From Serinus canaria (lineage: Eukaryota; Chordata; Aves; Passeriformes; Fringillidae), in assembly GCF_022539315.1 (NCBI RefSeq), contig NC_066315.1:89940990-90004989 (forward strand): a DNA stretch of 64,000 nucleotides, given 5' to 3'. Shown piece by piece: positions 49,108-61,300 of the stretch. The notes beneath the pieces are model-generated. The model ran no database searches and had not been told where the DNA came from. It was given only the letters and a program-made list of their open reading frames with translations. Numbering within the stretch: the first letter of the stretch is position 1; each line of letters opens with the position of its first letter. Made by a program: the position numbers and the translations under genes.

Positions 49108-51005
49108 AATCACAGAATCACAGAATTGTTAGGGCTAGAAGGGACCTCTGGAGATCACCGAGTCCAGCTCCCCCTACCAAGGCAGGGTCACCAGGAGCAG
49201 GTCACACCACAACAGGTCCAGATATGTTCTGCATGTCTCTGGAAAGGGAGACTCCATAACCTTCCTGGGCAGCCTGTTTCAATGCTCTGCCACCTTTCCT
49301 TACTTTGAGGTGGAACCTTGTGATTTAGTTTATGGCCATTGCTCCTCGTTCTGTCACTGAAAATAGTCTGGACCATCACCTTTGAGATACTTGCATGCAT
49401 TAATGAGATGCCCTATTCAGTCTTTTCTCCTCTGGGCTAAACAGGCCCAGCTCCTGTAGTCATTTCTCGCAACAGAGATGCTCAGATCCCTCATCAGCTT
49501 TGTGGCCTCTGCTGCACCCTCTTCAGTAGCTCCTTGTCTTTGTTGTATTGAGGAGTCCAGAACTGGTCGTGGTATCCCAGTAGTCTCACTAGGGCCACGT
49601 AGAGGGACAGGATCACCTCTCTTTACCTGCTGGCCACACTCTTCCCAGGGCACCTCAGGATACATCCATTGGCCCTCCTAGCCATAGGGTCCTGCCTGCT
49701 CATGGTCAGTCCCACCAAGACACATGGTCAATCACATGGTCATCCACCAAGACTGCCAGATCCTTCTCCAAAGAGCTGCCCTCCAGCAGTTCAGGCCCCA
49801 GCCTGCGCTAGTACTTGGGATTAGTCCTCCCCAGGGGCAGGACCCTACACCTGCCCTTGTTGAACCTTGTTAGGGTTCTATCTGCCCAATTCTTAAGCTC
49901 ATCAAGATCCTGCTGAATGGCAGCACAGTCCTCAGGTATATTAGCTGCTTAGCACACTTGCTGATGGTCCCTTGCATTCTTTCCCTTTGTCCAGGTTGTT
50001 GATAAACAAGCTGAATAAAACTGGACCCAGTAATGAACCTGGGGAACACCACTGACTACAGGTCTCCCGCTGTATCCTCTGATCAGAACCCTCTGAGCTC
50101 TGCCATTCAATCAGTTCTTGATCCACCTCGTTGTTCATTTATCAAACCCACATCTCCTGAGCTCACCTATGAGGATTTTATGGGACAGTCTCAAAAGCCT
50201 TGCTGTAGTCGAGGTAGACAACACCCACTGCTCTGCTGTCATCAACCCATCCTGCTGTGTGATGATACAGGCTAGCAGATTTGTCAAGGATGATTTCCCC
50301 CGGTGAATCCATGCTGACTGCTCCTGATTACCTTTTCTTCTGCATGCACACTGGTGACCTCCAGAATGACTTATTCCATCACCTTTCCAGGGACAGAGGA
50401 AGGCTGACTTGCTGGTAGTTTCATGGGTCTTCCTTCTTGCCCTGTTTAAAGATGGGAGTGACACTGGCCTTCCTCTAGTCACAAGGCACCACTCCCATTC
50501 TCCATGATTTTTCAGAGGTGATCAAGAACAGCAGAGGAATGACATCCATCAGCTCCCTCAGCCCTTGTGGGGCATCCTATCAGTTGTTATGGATTTATGC
50601 ATGTGAAGTCTGCCTAGCTGATCTCTAACACAACTGTTCATGACCTGGGAGAAATCTTCCTTTCTCTGGCCTTTTCTTGTCCCAGAGTTCTGTGATTCCT
50701 GAGAGCTGTCCTCAGCAGTGAAGCCTGAGGCAAAGAAGGTATTCAGTGTTTCCTTTATCTCTGTGTCTTCCATTACCAGAACAACCATCTGAATCAGCAG
50801 CAGCCCCCCATTTCCCCTAATCTTTCTTTTTCTGCTGATTTATTTGTGAAGCCCTTCTTGATGTCCTTGATGTCCTCTGCCAGACTTAATTCCAAGCTGG
50901 CCTTGGCCTTTCTTGTCACATCCCTGCCTACTCTAATGATTTTCCTATAGTCCTCCCATATGGCCTGTTCCTTTCTCCACATCCCATAAATTTCTTTTTT
51001 TTTGT
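49108..51005 (-). mobile_element. CR1 LINE copy (minus strand), about 1.9 kb
   Basis: On the + strand it opens with the reversed CR1 tail ATCACAGAATCACAGAATTG and GGGCTAGAAGGGACCTCTGG. Minus-strand frames give recognisable CR1 reverse-transcriptase fragments: RGKSSLTNLLA, LSHKILIGELRRCG, GSLLGPVLFSLFINNLD, and nearer the 5' side WRKEQAIWEDYRKIIR and RKAKASLELSLA. The reading is broken by several frameshifts and stops, so this is an inactive copy truncated at its 5' end near 51005. It covers more of the RT domain than the + copy at 47440. Confidence 0.9.
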
Positions 51006-51485
51006 ATTGAGAACTGTTAATAACAGATGGATGAAAAGATCTCCCCAACAAAGAAAACGACATGAGAAGAGGTCTCTATTTCAGTATGGTGTTAATTCCT
51101 CAGCCTGCCAGAGAAGTAATTTTTTTTTGCTATTTTTACAAGTCACTGAACATCTTAACATAACTGGAACCAGTCAGCAGTTGGGTTCATCTGTTATATT
51201 AAACCTGACTCAAATGTCAATCTATATGTAAGATTAGCAACAGTGGTGGAATCACAGTTATGAGTCTCCAAATGTTTTTAGGGCAGAATTTGTAAGTTAC
51301 ATCAGGAAGAAAAGGTGAAAAAAAAATCATCTGTATTATTTGAAAATCAGGGCAAGAAAAAAGAAAATAATTTTCCTGTTTATTTTGAGAGAGTGTCCAG
51401 TCTGGAAGTCATGGTTGGTTTAAATCTGAAAGAATGACATTTCAGTATAAAGGGAGATAATATTACGTAATTAATGTTTCTGGCA

Positions 51486-51541
51486 GTAATAGCAGTAGTA
51501 GGAGTAGTACTAGTAGTGCTACTTCTAGTAGTAGCATTAGC
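51486..51541. repeat. Degenerate trinucleotide (AGT/TAG) repeat
   Basis: GTAATAGCAGTAGTAGGAGT and following bases are an imperfect AGT/TAG array of about 55 bp with interruptions. It is an old intronic microsatellite. Confidence 0.8.
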
Positions 51542-54500
51542 AAAAATATTTGCTCAAACAACATGCAGTCTTGAGGAGAAGCAGGAGTCAAATTCCCCAT
51601 GATCCTGAATCCTTAGGATGGGTACTGTTCACTTCCCCTGTACAGGGGAGCCCACAATGCAGGCATGTGCCACGTGGCAAGTGATGGCCTGGGTAAATAG
51701 CCTTGGTGGCTTTCTCACAGGCCACAGAAGTTGCATCTGGCACTGGTGATGCCATCATCTGGTAGAATCCAAGGTGTGTTCCTTGAAACACTTCAGGACA
51801 AGAACATAGTGATGGCTTTGCACAACAGGCCTGGTAGGAATCTGTATGGGCAGTGTTTGGAGAGTGAGACAGGGATGTACCAATGGTCTTATTGAAAAGA
51901 GAAGAAAAGAAACACAAAATCATGTCAAGGAAATTTTGACAGAGCCTGAAAGCTGATAGATGTGTCCTGTCCAGTGAGTGATTGGTCTGAAGCAGTCTAT
52001 GGGAGCAATGGATGCCTAATTTGTCTATTGAAGACTCCGCATGGAATGTGTCTGGTAGCTCACTCTTGGTGGTATCCTGCAGCTTCAAGTTGTTTTTGCT
52101 ATTGAAGTGAATTGAGTAGTTTAAAGTAATACATTTTAAATCCTTCAGGAAGTCAGTAACAGGCAAACTTGGGGTCATAATCTGTGAATGTTTTTGCTGA
52201 AACTTAAAATTAAAATTGTAACATGTTCTTCCTGTCTGACATCTGCACAGCAGTTCAGAACATGATCTGTAAGTTTGGGTTGATATTTTTTCCTTGGTGT
52301 TAGCTGGGGGATGGAACTAAAATTGAATGTGATCACAATGGATTGGAAAAACAGTCTGGAAGAAACAGGTACAACTCTATGAGACAAATGCTGAGTTCCA
52401 GCTTTAGCAATGGACAAAGTTAAGAAACACTTTCCTTACTTGGCTATAGATCTTTGATGTGTGTGACTTAATTTGACAGTTTTCCTCACTTGTACATAAA
52501 CAGTTAAATATATCTTTGTTCATTGCTGACACAGGAACATATATTTAAACAAAAAGATAAATAGGGAGGATTTTGGACCATCAGTTCTTCTACATTTATA
52601 TAGGCAAGATCTCTTACCTTGAATTCATCAAAATATTACAAGAAGTTGTCATTGGATAAGAAAGAGCCATAACACATTCATTTAAATCAAAGTGTTCTTG
52701 AAAAATGGAGAGACTTACTATTTTTTTTTTCTTTACTTTCTTTTCTGCTGCTTTTTCTCAATTCTTCAATGTTGTACAGTTCATTCACTGAAGATGTGTG
52801 TATTTTCCTGTCTTACTGTGTATGAATTCTGATATTGGCATCTGGCAAATTCTGCCAGATGTCACTGAAATAGTTCCTTAGTTCCTTAGGTGCTGGAGCT
52901 GCTATCTCAGCTTTAGACACACAGGAGGTTTGTGATTGCTGTGCTGTTCTGTCCTGCTGCTTCTCTATTCTCCATGCACAGGGTGATCTGTGGGGGACCT
53001 GCCAAAGGAAGAGAAAGGTCAGAAGTAGAAATGTACTTGCTGCATCACACAGACTAAACAACCCCACTTCCTCTCTCCTTTCTCCTTGTGAAATACCTTG
53101 GAAGAAGATCTAAACCTCTAGAACAGACCTTTCAATGTGTAGAACTTAAAAGTATTAAATATAGTGGGATTTTTTTTTTTTTTTTGTGTCAGGAGTACTG
53201 AAATGTAGAAAGCTCTCAAATCAGTTAACTTCTAGATCATTAAAAACCCCTCCATATTAAGGGGCTGCACTTTTACCTGCTTAGAGGGTGATCATCCTTT
53301 CTGTACTTTCTCATGTTCCAGTCACCTCTGACAGTAAGCCCTGCCTTCTCACTCTGCTTATGACTTGACATACTTACTTTTCACTGTATCTGCTTAGTTT
53401 TTCTGTCTGGTTCCTGCTTTCCTTCTCTACACCTTTTCTTTCACATACAGTGCCATTTCATCTTGGCCTTGTAATGATCAAAATGATAATCAATAAGGCA
53501 GTGTATTCTGTGCATAAAAATAATATCCGGAAATTAGCTTGCTGCTTAAGCAGCCCCACTTCCCTGCCACAGCCTGCTGAATCAGTCACTTCAAACATTA
53601 CTGGAAACATTGATTGCTGCACTATTCCTAAATGAAATACAAATTTACATACTTTATCTTCCCATGACAATGGTAGTCTGAAATTATGCCTTTGAGCGTA
53701 CTTTTATTTTATTGTAGTTTATTTTGGGTAAATGGCTTTCAGACATAAATCCCATTGTCCCTTCAGCCAGTCTTGCTGTAAGGTAGAGTTATAAGTATTA
53801 AAAGATATGGCATCACTAAAATGGTAGGTGGAAGGAAACTGTTTTGGTGCAGGAGTGATCAGGTAGTGGTCTCCTAGCTGAGGATGTTCTGACAATACAT
53901 TTTTATGTTTACACTCAGAAATCTGGCTATTCAGATCCCTACACTCAATTATCTGATTGAAAGTACTTGCAGAAGTAGCCTGTTCCCTGCGTAACAGACT
54001 GTGAAATGTTTCTTCTTTGCTGCTAAAAGGGGATCCAGAGTTAACATTTGGCATAAAATGCCAAAGGAAGTGGCTGATCTTTCAATCAAAGGACACAGAT
54101 AATTTTTGGCAGCAGGGGGCTGATTCTGGATGATCATATGTTATACTAGGAACTTACTTAAAAATTGCTAGTCAGCCAGAAAAGCAGATAAATAAAGCAG
54201 ATGTTGTTATGAAATCAACTTCAGGCATTTGATTTCAGTTCTCTAAAGTATGAGATGTATTAAAAAAATAAACCAATGCCATTGTGAAAGGCTTGTATGT
54301 GTGAAGAGAACATATTTGAGAGGGACTGTTTGTGTGTAATACCAGCAGAAACTAGAATTATCACATTGAGTTAATATTAGGAGCTACTGCACACATTTTA
54401 CACAGCAAGTAGCACCACTGCTTTTGTGGAAAGTTTCCACATGAAGAAAGATTTTTCTCAAGAAATTAAAGTGGAATCCTTATTGTTTAAAAGACTGTGT

Positions 54501-55135
54501 GATCTTTGACTGGGAGAGCAATAAAGCACGTAGTCTAGCCTCTGCAGATACGATAAGAAAAAGAAAAAGAGAATGGATGCTTTGATGAATGCAGCATGGT
54601 GTCACAAAGGACATGAAATATATACAACCTTAGACTTTGCAACCTCCATTTCAGTCTTCTTGGCAGATCTGGAAGGCTTAAATGTTTCCAAGCTCACTGA
54701 TTTGTGTACATTTAATAGCACACTACTACCAGAAGGTTATCAAACCTAATGTTGTACTTTATTTTTTTCTTGCCTTTGGAGTGACAAACTGGGGACAGAG
54801 GAATGGGAAAGCAAATGAATTGGCCTTAGTGCAATCTGAAAGAATGTTGCCTTGTATCCACTTGAACCCTGCAAGGCAAAAACATTTTGTCACCAGACAG
54901 AATCTGATCTCCGTGGTCTATTGAGCAGATAGATCCATCAAACAATTTTTATTTATTTGTTTATTTGGGAAAGGTTCTAAATATTTCTGGTTTAAATCTG
55001 TGCTTTAAATCTATGTGCTGATTCTAGAATATGCCTAGAATAGGGGTTATCCATTAAAGTGCAATACATTTTCACAAAGCTGGCAGCATAGCTTGTCAAT
55101 CACACTGATATGCATGTTAATCACTACTTTCCTAG

Positions 55136-55363
55136 ATTCCTTGTCATCCACAAGAAATGCCTTGATGGCATTGGGACCAGCGGCATCAACACCAGTACAA
55201 CATCCAACTCAACATGCTGTCAAAAACCCTTCTCATCTTCCTGCAGCCCTTGCTCCAAACACTCCTTTCCCTTATCCCCCACCACAAGATCCTGATGTGG
55301 GATCACAGGACAAGACCAGGCATCTGCGCATCAGGTCAAGAGGAGATGTAGGAGAGGCATCAG
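55136..55363 (+). other. Proline-rich open segment with exon-like borders (unknown)
   Basis: A 228-bp segment lies between a pyrimidine-rich CTACTTTCCTAG and a CAG/GTATGA donor-like site. The frame stays open through both borders and both are phase 1, so the piece would be a symmetrical 76-codon exon. Its translation is proline-rich (ALAPNTPFPYPPPQDPDVGS, then KTRHLRIRSRGDV). I do not recognise it. It could be a chance frame, an unknown cassette exon or a decayed piece of an endogenous retroviral gag region. It does not resemble any GABA-B receptor exon. Confidence 0.25.
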
Positions 55364-56049
55364 GTATGAACACCCCTCCTGCAGTGAATCCCCCTTCTTA
55401 CAAATGGCATTTTTATGTGTCACGTTCGTCACTGACAGATTGGCTGCCATGACTGAACAGACTCAAAGTGTTTCTGAACCGTGCCTGAGAGGTGGTCGGA
55501 TCCACCGGGAAAGCAGCTCCAGGCTGCAGATCTTGTACTTCATTCCTCTGAGTGGAGGAGGCCAAGTGCAGCTCTGCTGTGGTGGTGAGAGGGGGTGCTC
55601 CTGTCCCGCTGGCACAGAGATGGACAGAGACTCTGTTGCTTCCAGAGACGGATGTGTCACAGTGGGGCACAAGGCACAGTTGCCTTCTGCTGCACAATTC
55701 CTGCTTCACAAGTTGCTCTGCCTCACAATTGCTTGAAACTCTCTCAAAACCATCCACTCCCCAGGACTCTTTCGCTTCTGTTGACGTCTAGATTTCCTCA
55801 CTTCTTTCTTTCTCCAAAATAAAACTTCGAGTCCATCTGTAGGCTTGTGAGCATCAACTTCACCCTTTTGGAAAAAAGTATCCAAGAGGCATTGCTTGAG
55901 ATTTTTTTTCTTGTTTAATCAGATAGAGTAATGCAACAGCATTAACTCAGTGAAACATAATTTAATAGTAACTTACATTCTGTAGTGGGTTTGATCCATT
56001 TGTCTGAAAACACTTTAAGACATCAATGCATTAAATTTAACACTGTCCC

Positions 56050-56150
56050 TCTTGTGAGGTAGGTAGGTATTATAGCCTTAATTTTACAGATGAGAAAACA
56101 CAGGCACAAAGAATTGAAGTGCCTTGCTGAAGGTCAAATGAGAGACTCCT
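56050..56150 (-). mobile_element. MIR-type (CORE-SINE) relic, minus strand
   Basis: The + strand reads GTGAGGTAGGTAGGTATTAT, then ATTTTACAGATGAGAAAACA, CAGGCACAAAGAATTGAAGT and GCCTTGCTGAAGGTCA. This is the reverse complement of the conserved central and 3' part of the MIR SINE, with moderate decay. MIR elements are ancient in amniotes and scarce in birds, so this is an old insertion. Confidence 0.75.
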
Positions 56151-58275
56151 GCTAGAACTAAGAAACAGGGAAGAGGAAGGAACAAAATCTTTCCATTAGC
56201 ACTGCAGCAATGTATCCAGCTCCTAGATTTTTATGGAAGAAAATGTGGACATCTACACACATGAACAAACATATTGGTTTCTCTTTGTATGTGTAACAAG
56301 ACCCTAGTATAAATGCCTGCATAATCAATAACAGACTTTTAAATTGAGACAATGTATCAGTGGGAGTAGTGGACCAAAGATAACATTTTGACGAGAAAAT
56401 TTGTTCATTTTTTCAGCATTATAAACTAAGCATCTCTAGCACTATCATTTTTTCTTATTTCTTTAATACAGTTGTTGGTTTTAAGAAATAAATGCACTAA
56501 ATAAATGAGTGTGTAACCCTTGCCATGGCTGACATAGGTTAATAAGATTCTGGACTGCTGTCTCTGGAAATGGAAATGAAGTCTGTTCTTGGTCACATTC
56601 CTGCCATGGTTTTAAAAGAAAAAAAGACTATAAGAAGGTACAAAGTTAAGGGAAAAACATGATTACAGAAGGCTGTCATAACTTTGGGGTTTTGCCATGG
56701 GAAAGAAAAATGTCTGGAGCATTCTTAGGGGTTGTTTTGCAAGGACAAGGGCCTCTGAGACATGTCTGAGTTGGTCTGGAAATTTTAGCCCAAATAGAAG
56801 ATGTGTAAAATAATTTTTTTCTTCTTAATTTTCTGATGTGGCATGCCAGTCAAGGTAGAGCCATGCCAGGGGTCTTATGATTTTCTTTGTGGCTCTGGAA
56901 GATCACTTTCTTCTCTTCAGCTGTTCAGTCTTGTTACATGAATGCACATATTCTGGAAGTACTTGCTTATTTCTGATTTTACTTCCCTCCTTTTCCTGTA
57001 ATCAATTGCTTCCAGCCATTTCCAGAAGTGTTTATTGGCTTGTTGTCAATTTGCCCAGCTTAATCTATGTAAATACATACAAATGCTTTTATTTCTACTC
57101 TCTTTCCCTCTCTGCTTAACTCCTCTGATGTTCTTTGCATCTGCTCTGATTTGTGTTGCATGCAGCTCTGTTCCCAAGTTCTGAACAGACGCATGCACTT
57201 ACCCTGTACATCTTTGCTGTTACTGGATACCTGCAAATTCCATGCCTTTCAAGCAGTGCCTCTTGCATTCACCCATGTTGAGAGGTTTTTGATCTTACTA
57301 GGGAGCATTAACAAAGCCCTTTGTCAAGTCAAAGAGTCCCACTAGATTGATTCTGAAGAGGTAGACCAGAACAGCAAATAATAATGCGAAAAATATGGTC
57401 CCACTGCACATGCAGCTATCACAGTTCTTGCTTCCCAGCTGTAAGCACTGAACTCCAGATCCTCAAACAAAAAGACAGAGCTTCTCTGACCATCTAGAAA
57501 AGTCAAAGCTGTTTAGCAGGGGTGTGGGAGCTGGAGAGAAGTGACAATCCCAAGTGAGAACCTAGGACAAACTTGTAGTTAGCATTCACTTTTCTTTTGC
57601 ATTTTTTTCATACCTGTTCCCATTTGCTGCTCCATCATGTGATGCTCCACAAATGTGATTTGTCATCTGTTCTTATGTCATGCAAAAACACCAAAAGCCA
57701 GAGTGTCCTTCCCTGAGCTTAGTTTCTTACTTCTCAACCCCTAAACCCTGGCAGAACAGGGGCAACAGGAGACCTTCCATCTCTTTCCGTGTACCTCATG
57801 ATTGATCTGTCCCAATCAAACCTTATTCAAGAGGTTGTTTTGTGTTGCTGCTCCTGAACAGCATTTCACCGTGTCTTGGACACTTGGCGTGTGTCCTCAT
57901 GGTGTCATTGATGAATGGACAGCAAGAAACACTGGTTAAAACAAAGCAAAAGGAAAATCTCCTGAAACAAGTGAGAAAGAAGAAAGAAGTCATCTGTGCC
58001 TTGTCCCTTCCCTCATTGAAAGAGGCAAGAGACAACTGTGGGCTTCCTGCTGAAGGTTTGTGTTTTATGTAGACTGATGCATGACATCACTAATTTGCTG
58101 TGCTAGTGGGCGATGGAGGTATTGGGTTCTTCTTTGATGTGAAACAGCAAAGTATTTTTATAATCTGATCTTCTTAGATTGGCTTATCTGTATCAATAGT
58201 TATATTGATAGAGAAAAAAAAGGATGCTTTTTTTCCTCGAGGGCGAGCTTTATGTCACTTTTTTGAGTCCTACGG

Positions 58276-58385
58276 AAGCACAGAATCAACTAGGTTGGAA
58301 AAGAGCTTTGAGATTGTGTCCAGCCTATGATCTAACCCTACCTTGTACATCTCCATAGATGGCTTTTACCATGGAAAGTCATGGA
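58276..58385 (-). mobile_element. CR1 LINE 3' end fragment (minus strand)
   Basis: AAGCACAGAATCAACTAGGT, TGGAAAAGAGCTTTGAGATT and the following CCAGCCTATGATCTAACCCT resemble the reversed 3' end of a CR1 subfamily. About 100 bp remain, with no coding content. Confidence 0.7.
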
Positions 58386-61300
58386 AAGCATCATCTAAAG
58401 TAAAGATACAGAGGTTTGCCAAATAGCTGCTTAGGAGGTCCAAGTGTTTCTTTAGCCATAATGGGCAGAGGGTAGATATGACAGCCAGAGAGGTCTTTGC
58501 AAGGGCATTTGCTACATTGTTCTCATTAACTTCTCTTTGTAAAAAAGCTTGCAACTTTTTTATAATGCACCTAATGGTCTTTTGTCCTCCACTAATATAT
58601 TGAGACAACAGAAGATATAATAATAGTATGGTATATACTTCATATATGTGTTCAATATTGTACTGTTTATTATAAAATCAAATAATAGTTATATAAAATT
58701 ATAGTGTCAGAGGTGGCTTCAGACCTCTAAGAAGCTCGTTTAGAGTGGGGGTTTTTTTATTATTTCTGGATGTGTATGATAGCACACACAGAAGGATTGC
58801 TTAAAGGTGGTTACAATTCTTCTTTTGGCCAGAACTAGGCTTACCTATGTATGCAGCTTGACTGCTGCATTTTGAAACAGGTATGGTCTCCAAAATACTG
58901 TAATTTTAAAGTCAGGTATTAGAAAGCCAAAATAGGAGGTTTTTTACCACCTAAGGTAAACTTCTAATTTCTCAGTCACTCAGGGGTGCACTGATGATGG
59001 AAAAAGGATGGGAAGGACATGAATAATCCACTGATTTTCAGGAAGGACCTATTCTTGAGGCCAAAATCTCAGGAAAACAGAAGTTGTGTCTGACAGTACC
59101 AGCAGCCTCCAAAAGTGTCTGCATCATTGCACCCTCCCACGAGTTAAAGCCTTTGCAGGAACACTTTATACCTATTCCTGCCCTCGGGGTTAGTAATCTT
59201 CTCTTTAGCAGTTTCCTTGCATGGCTTCCTTCAGGACTGCTTTAAAGGTTGAACCTGAGTTTTTGCCATCAGAAATGCAAGCTCACTGGATTGCTAGAAG
59301 AACTATCAGCAGGTTGCAGTGCTGGGTCCTTACAACAATTAATCTGTCAGCAATAGAAAACCTGTCCATTTTCTTTTCTATTTTAGGTATGTCCAGGAAG
59401 TCTTTTTTGAGAATGTAGGTTTCTATTTTGATCTGAGAATATTCACTGAGTGGTTTTAAAATTGAGGTCTCTTCAGACAAGCTCCGTGCCTAATGGAAAT
59501 CTTTTCCCCAGTTGTTCTCTGATGCTTTGGGAGCAAATTCAGTGCAAGTCAAGTATAATGTGGACAGCAGTTGTCTTTTCCAGTAGTTTTCTGGTCCTGG
59601 CTGGATTGCAGAGGTCTGAGCCCAGACACACAGATGATATGGAACTAAAACTGTTTTTTAATATTTTTCTCATCCTGCTATTTTGTTTTAATGCAATAAA
59701 GAAAATCAAGTTATTTTACAAAGTCAAAATGTTATTGAAGCTTAAATGAAGAGCTTTGGTAGATGATGGAGGACTGGCTTGGGAAGGCATTGTAGCATAA
59801 TGAGACCTCACAGATTCATTATGCCATATGGTCTGTTCTCAAGGTGTGAGTTACTGAACAATAATAACAATCTTTGTGCTGGTTTTTTGGTTGTTTTGTT
59901 TTTGTTTGGTTTTTTTTTAAAGATCAAACTGTAAATTATAATTTTAATATATGTTATTAGATTATGGCAGAATTTGTATTTGAATAGTCTGTTAAAATCC
60001 ATGTGTGCATTTAAATTCAAGATCCAGGATTTAAACCATGAAATTTAGTGCACTTTCTCAGGAAATAAGAAATATAAAATTACTTGCAATGTTTGACAGT
60101 TAAGAGGATACTGTCAGAAAATTGCACAATGATATTTTCAAAAGCAATAGGAAACATGATCCAAAACATTTTCCTTTTGTAAAAAGACTGATCATCCTGG
60201 ATAGGAAACCGTGTAAGAAGAATCTTTGTATGAAGGAATTTGTCCACATAACCATATTTTACTTTTTTCCTGACAAGTTATTTGAAGATGACTTTTAATG
60301 GCTGCTGAAAATCTACTGAAGATTTGTAAGATAATCAGCATTAACAAACTTGTCTACTATGTTCTTTTGTACATTGTCAAATACAATCTTAATTTGCCAC
60401 AGGCATTGTATATTTATTAAAAGTGACATTTTCCCATTTTCCTCCAAGCAGATGTCTCATATGTGCAAAGAAAACTAAGTTAGAGAACAAAGACTGTGTG
60501 TATTGCCTCAATGTTGTGCAATTGCAATATTTCTGAATTTTATGGAAGTGAAGACCTGAAATAGACTCTTCCAATTGCTACTTGTGTGGCAAGAGTTTTT
60601 ACTTAAAGTAACATGAACTGCCTGCATAATTCTTGCAAAATTTTCAGACTTAGTACTTTATCTCTTTGTGTTTGTGTAAGCATATACATATATGTATACT
60701 CACACATAGACATGCATACACACTTCCCATGTGCTTGACAATAATTTTTTCCCCAAAAGCCACATTTACTAATTATAGACTGGATTAAGTGTCTGTTGTA
60801 GCCTATTTCTTTTTTTTATTATCAAGAACTGATGTAATGTACATAAGGCTTGACTGGACCTTTACCTTATAAATTTAATTTAATACAGATATGCTTTTTT
60901 GATCTACCCTACATAAAGTTTTAGGCATGCACAAGAGGAATTAGTGAGATTAGAGTCTATGAGCACTCTGCAGAGCCATAATTTGCATCACAATGCCTTA
61001 TAAAGTAAATAGTAGTGAGAATTTTGAGCATTAATTTAAGATGATGCATCATTCCAGCAAGAAAAACTTTTTTGGACTTTGACCCAGAAAGTATTGCCAG
61101 CAGATTATGAATGGGAGCAATTCCTTCTGGCAAATCCATTCATCTGCCTGGGAAGAGTTTGCCAAAAGTGTGTATAGTCAGATTAGCCTCTTACATGAAT
61201 GATTAAGTGTAAACAAGGGACTTAATGCTCGTCTGCAGATCATGCATCAGAGCTAAGCGGTTCAAATACAAGACCTTAATTTCTTTGCCTCTTTCCTTAC

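Noticed and set aside
49108..51063. Several minus-strand open frames of 60-115 codons as possible genes
   Set aside because: They are fragments of one decayed CR1 reverse-transcriptase region, split by frameshifts and stops.
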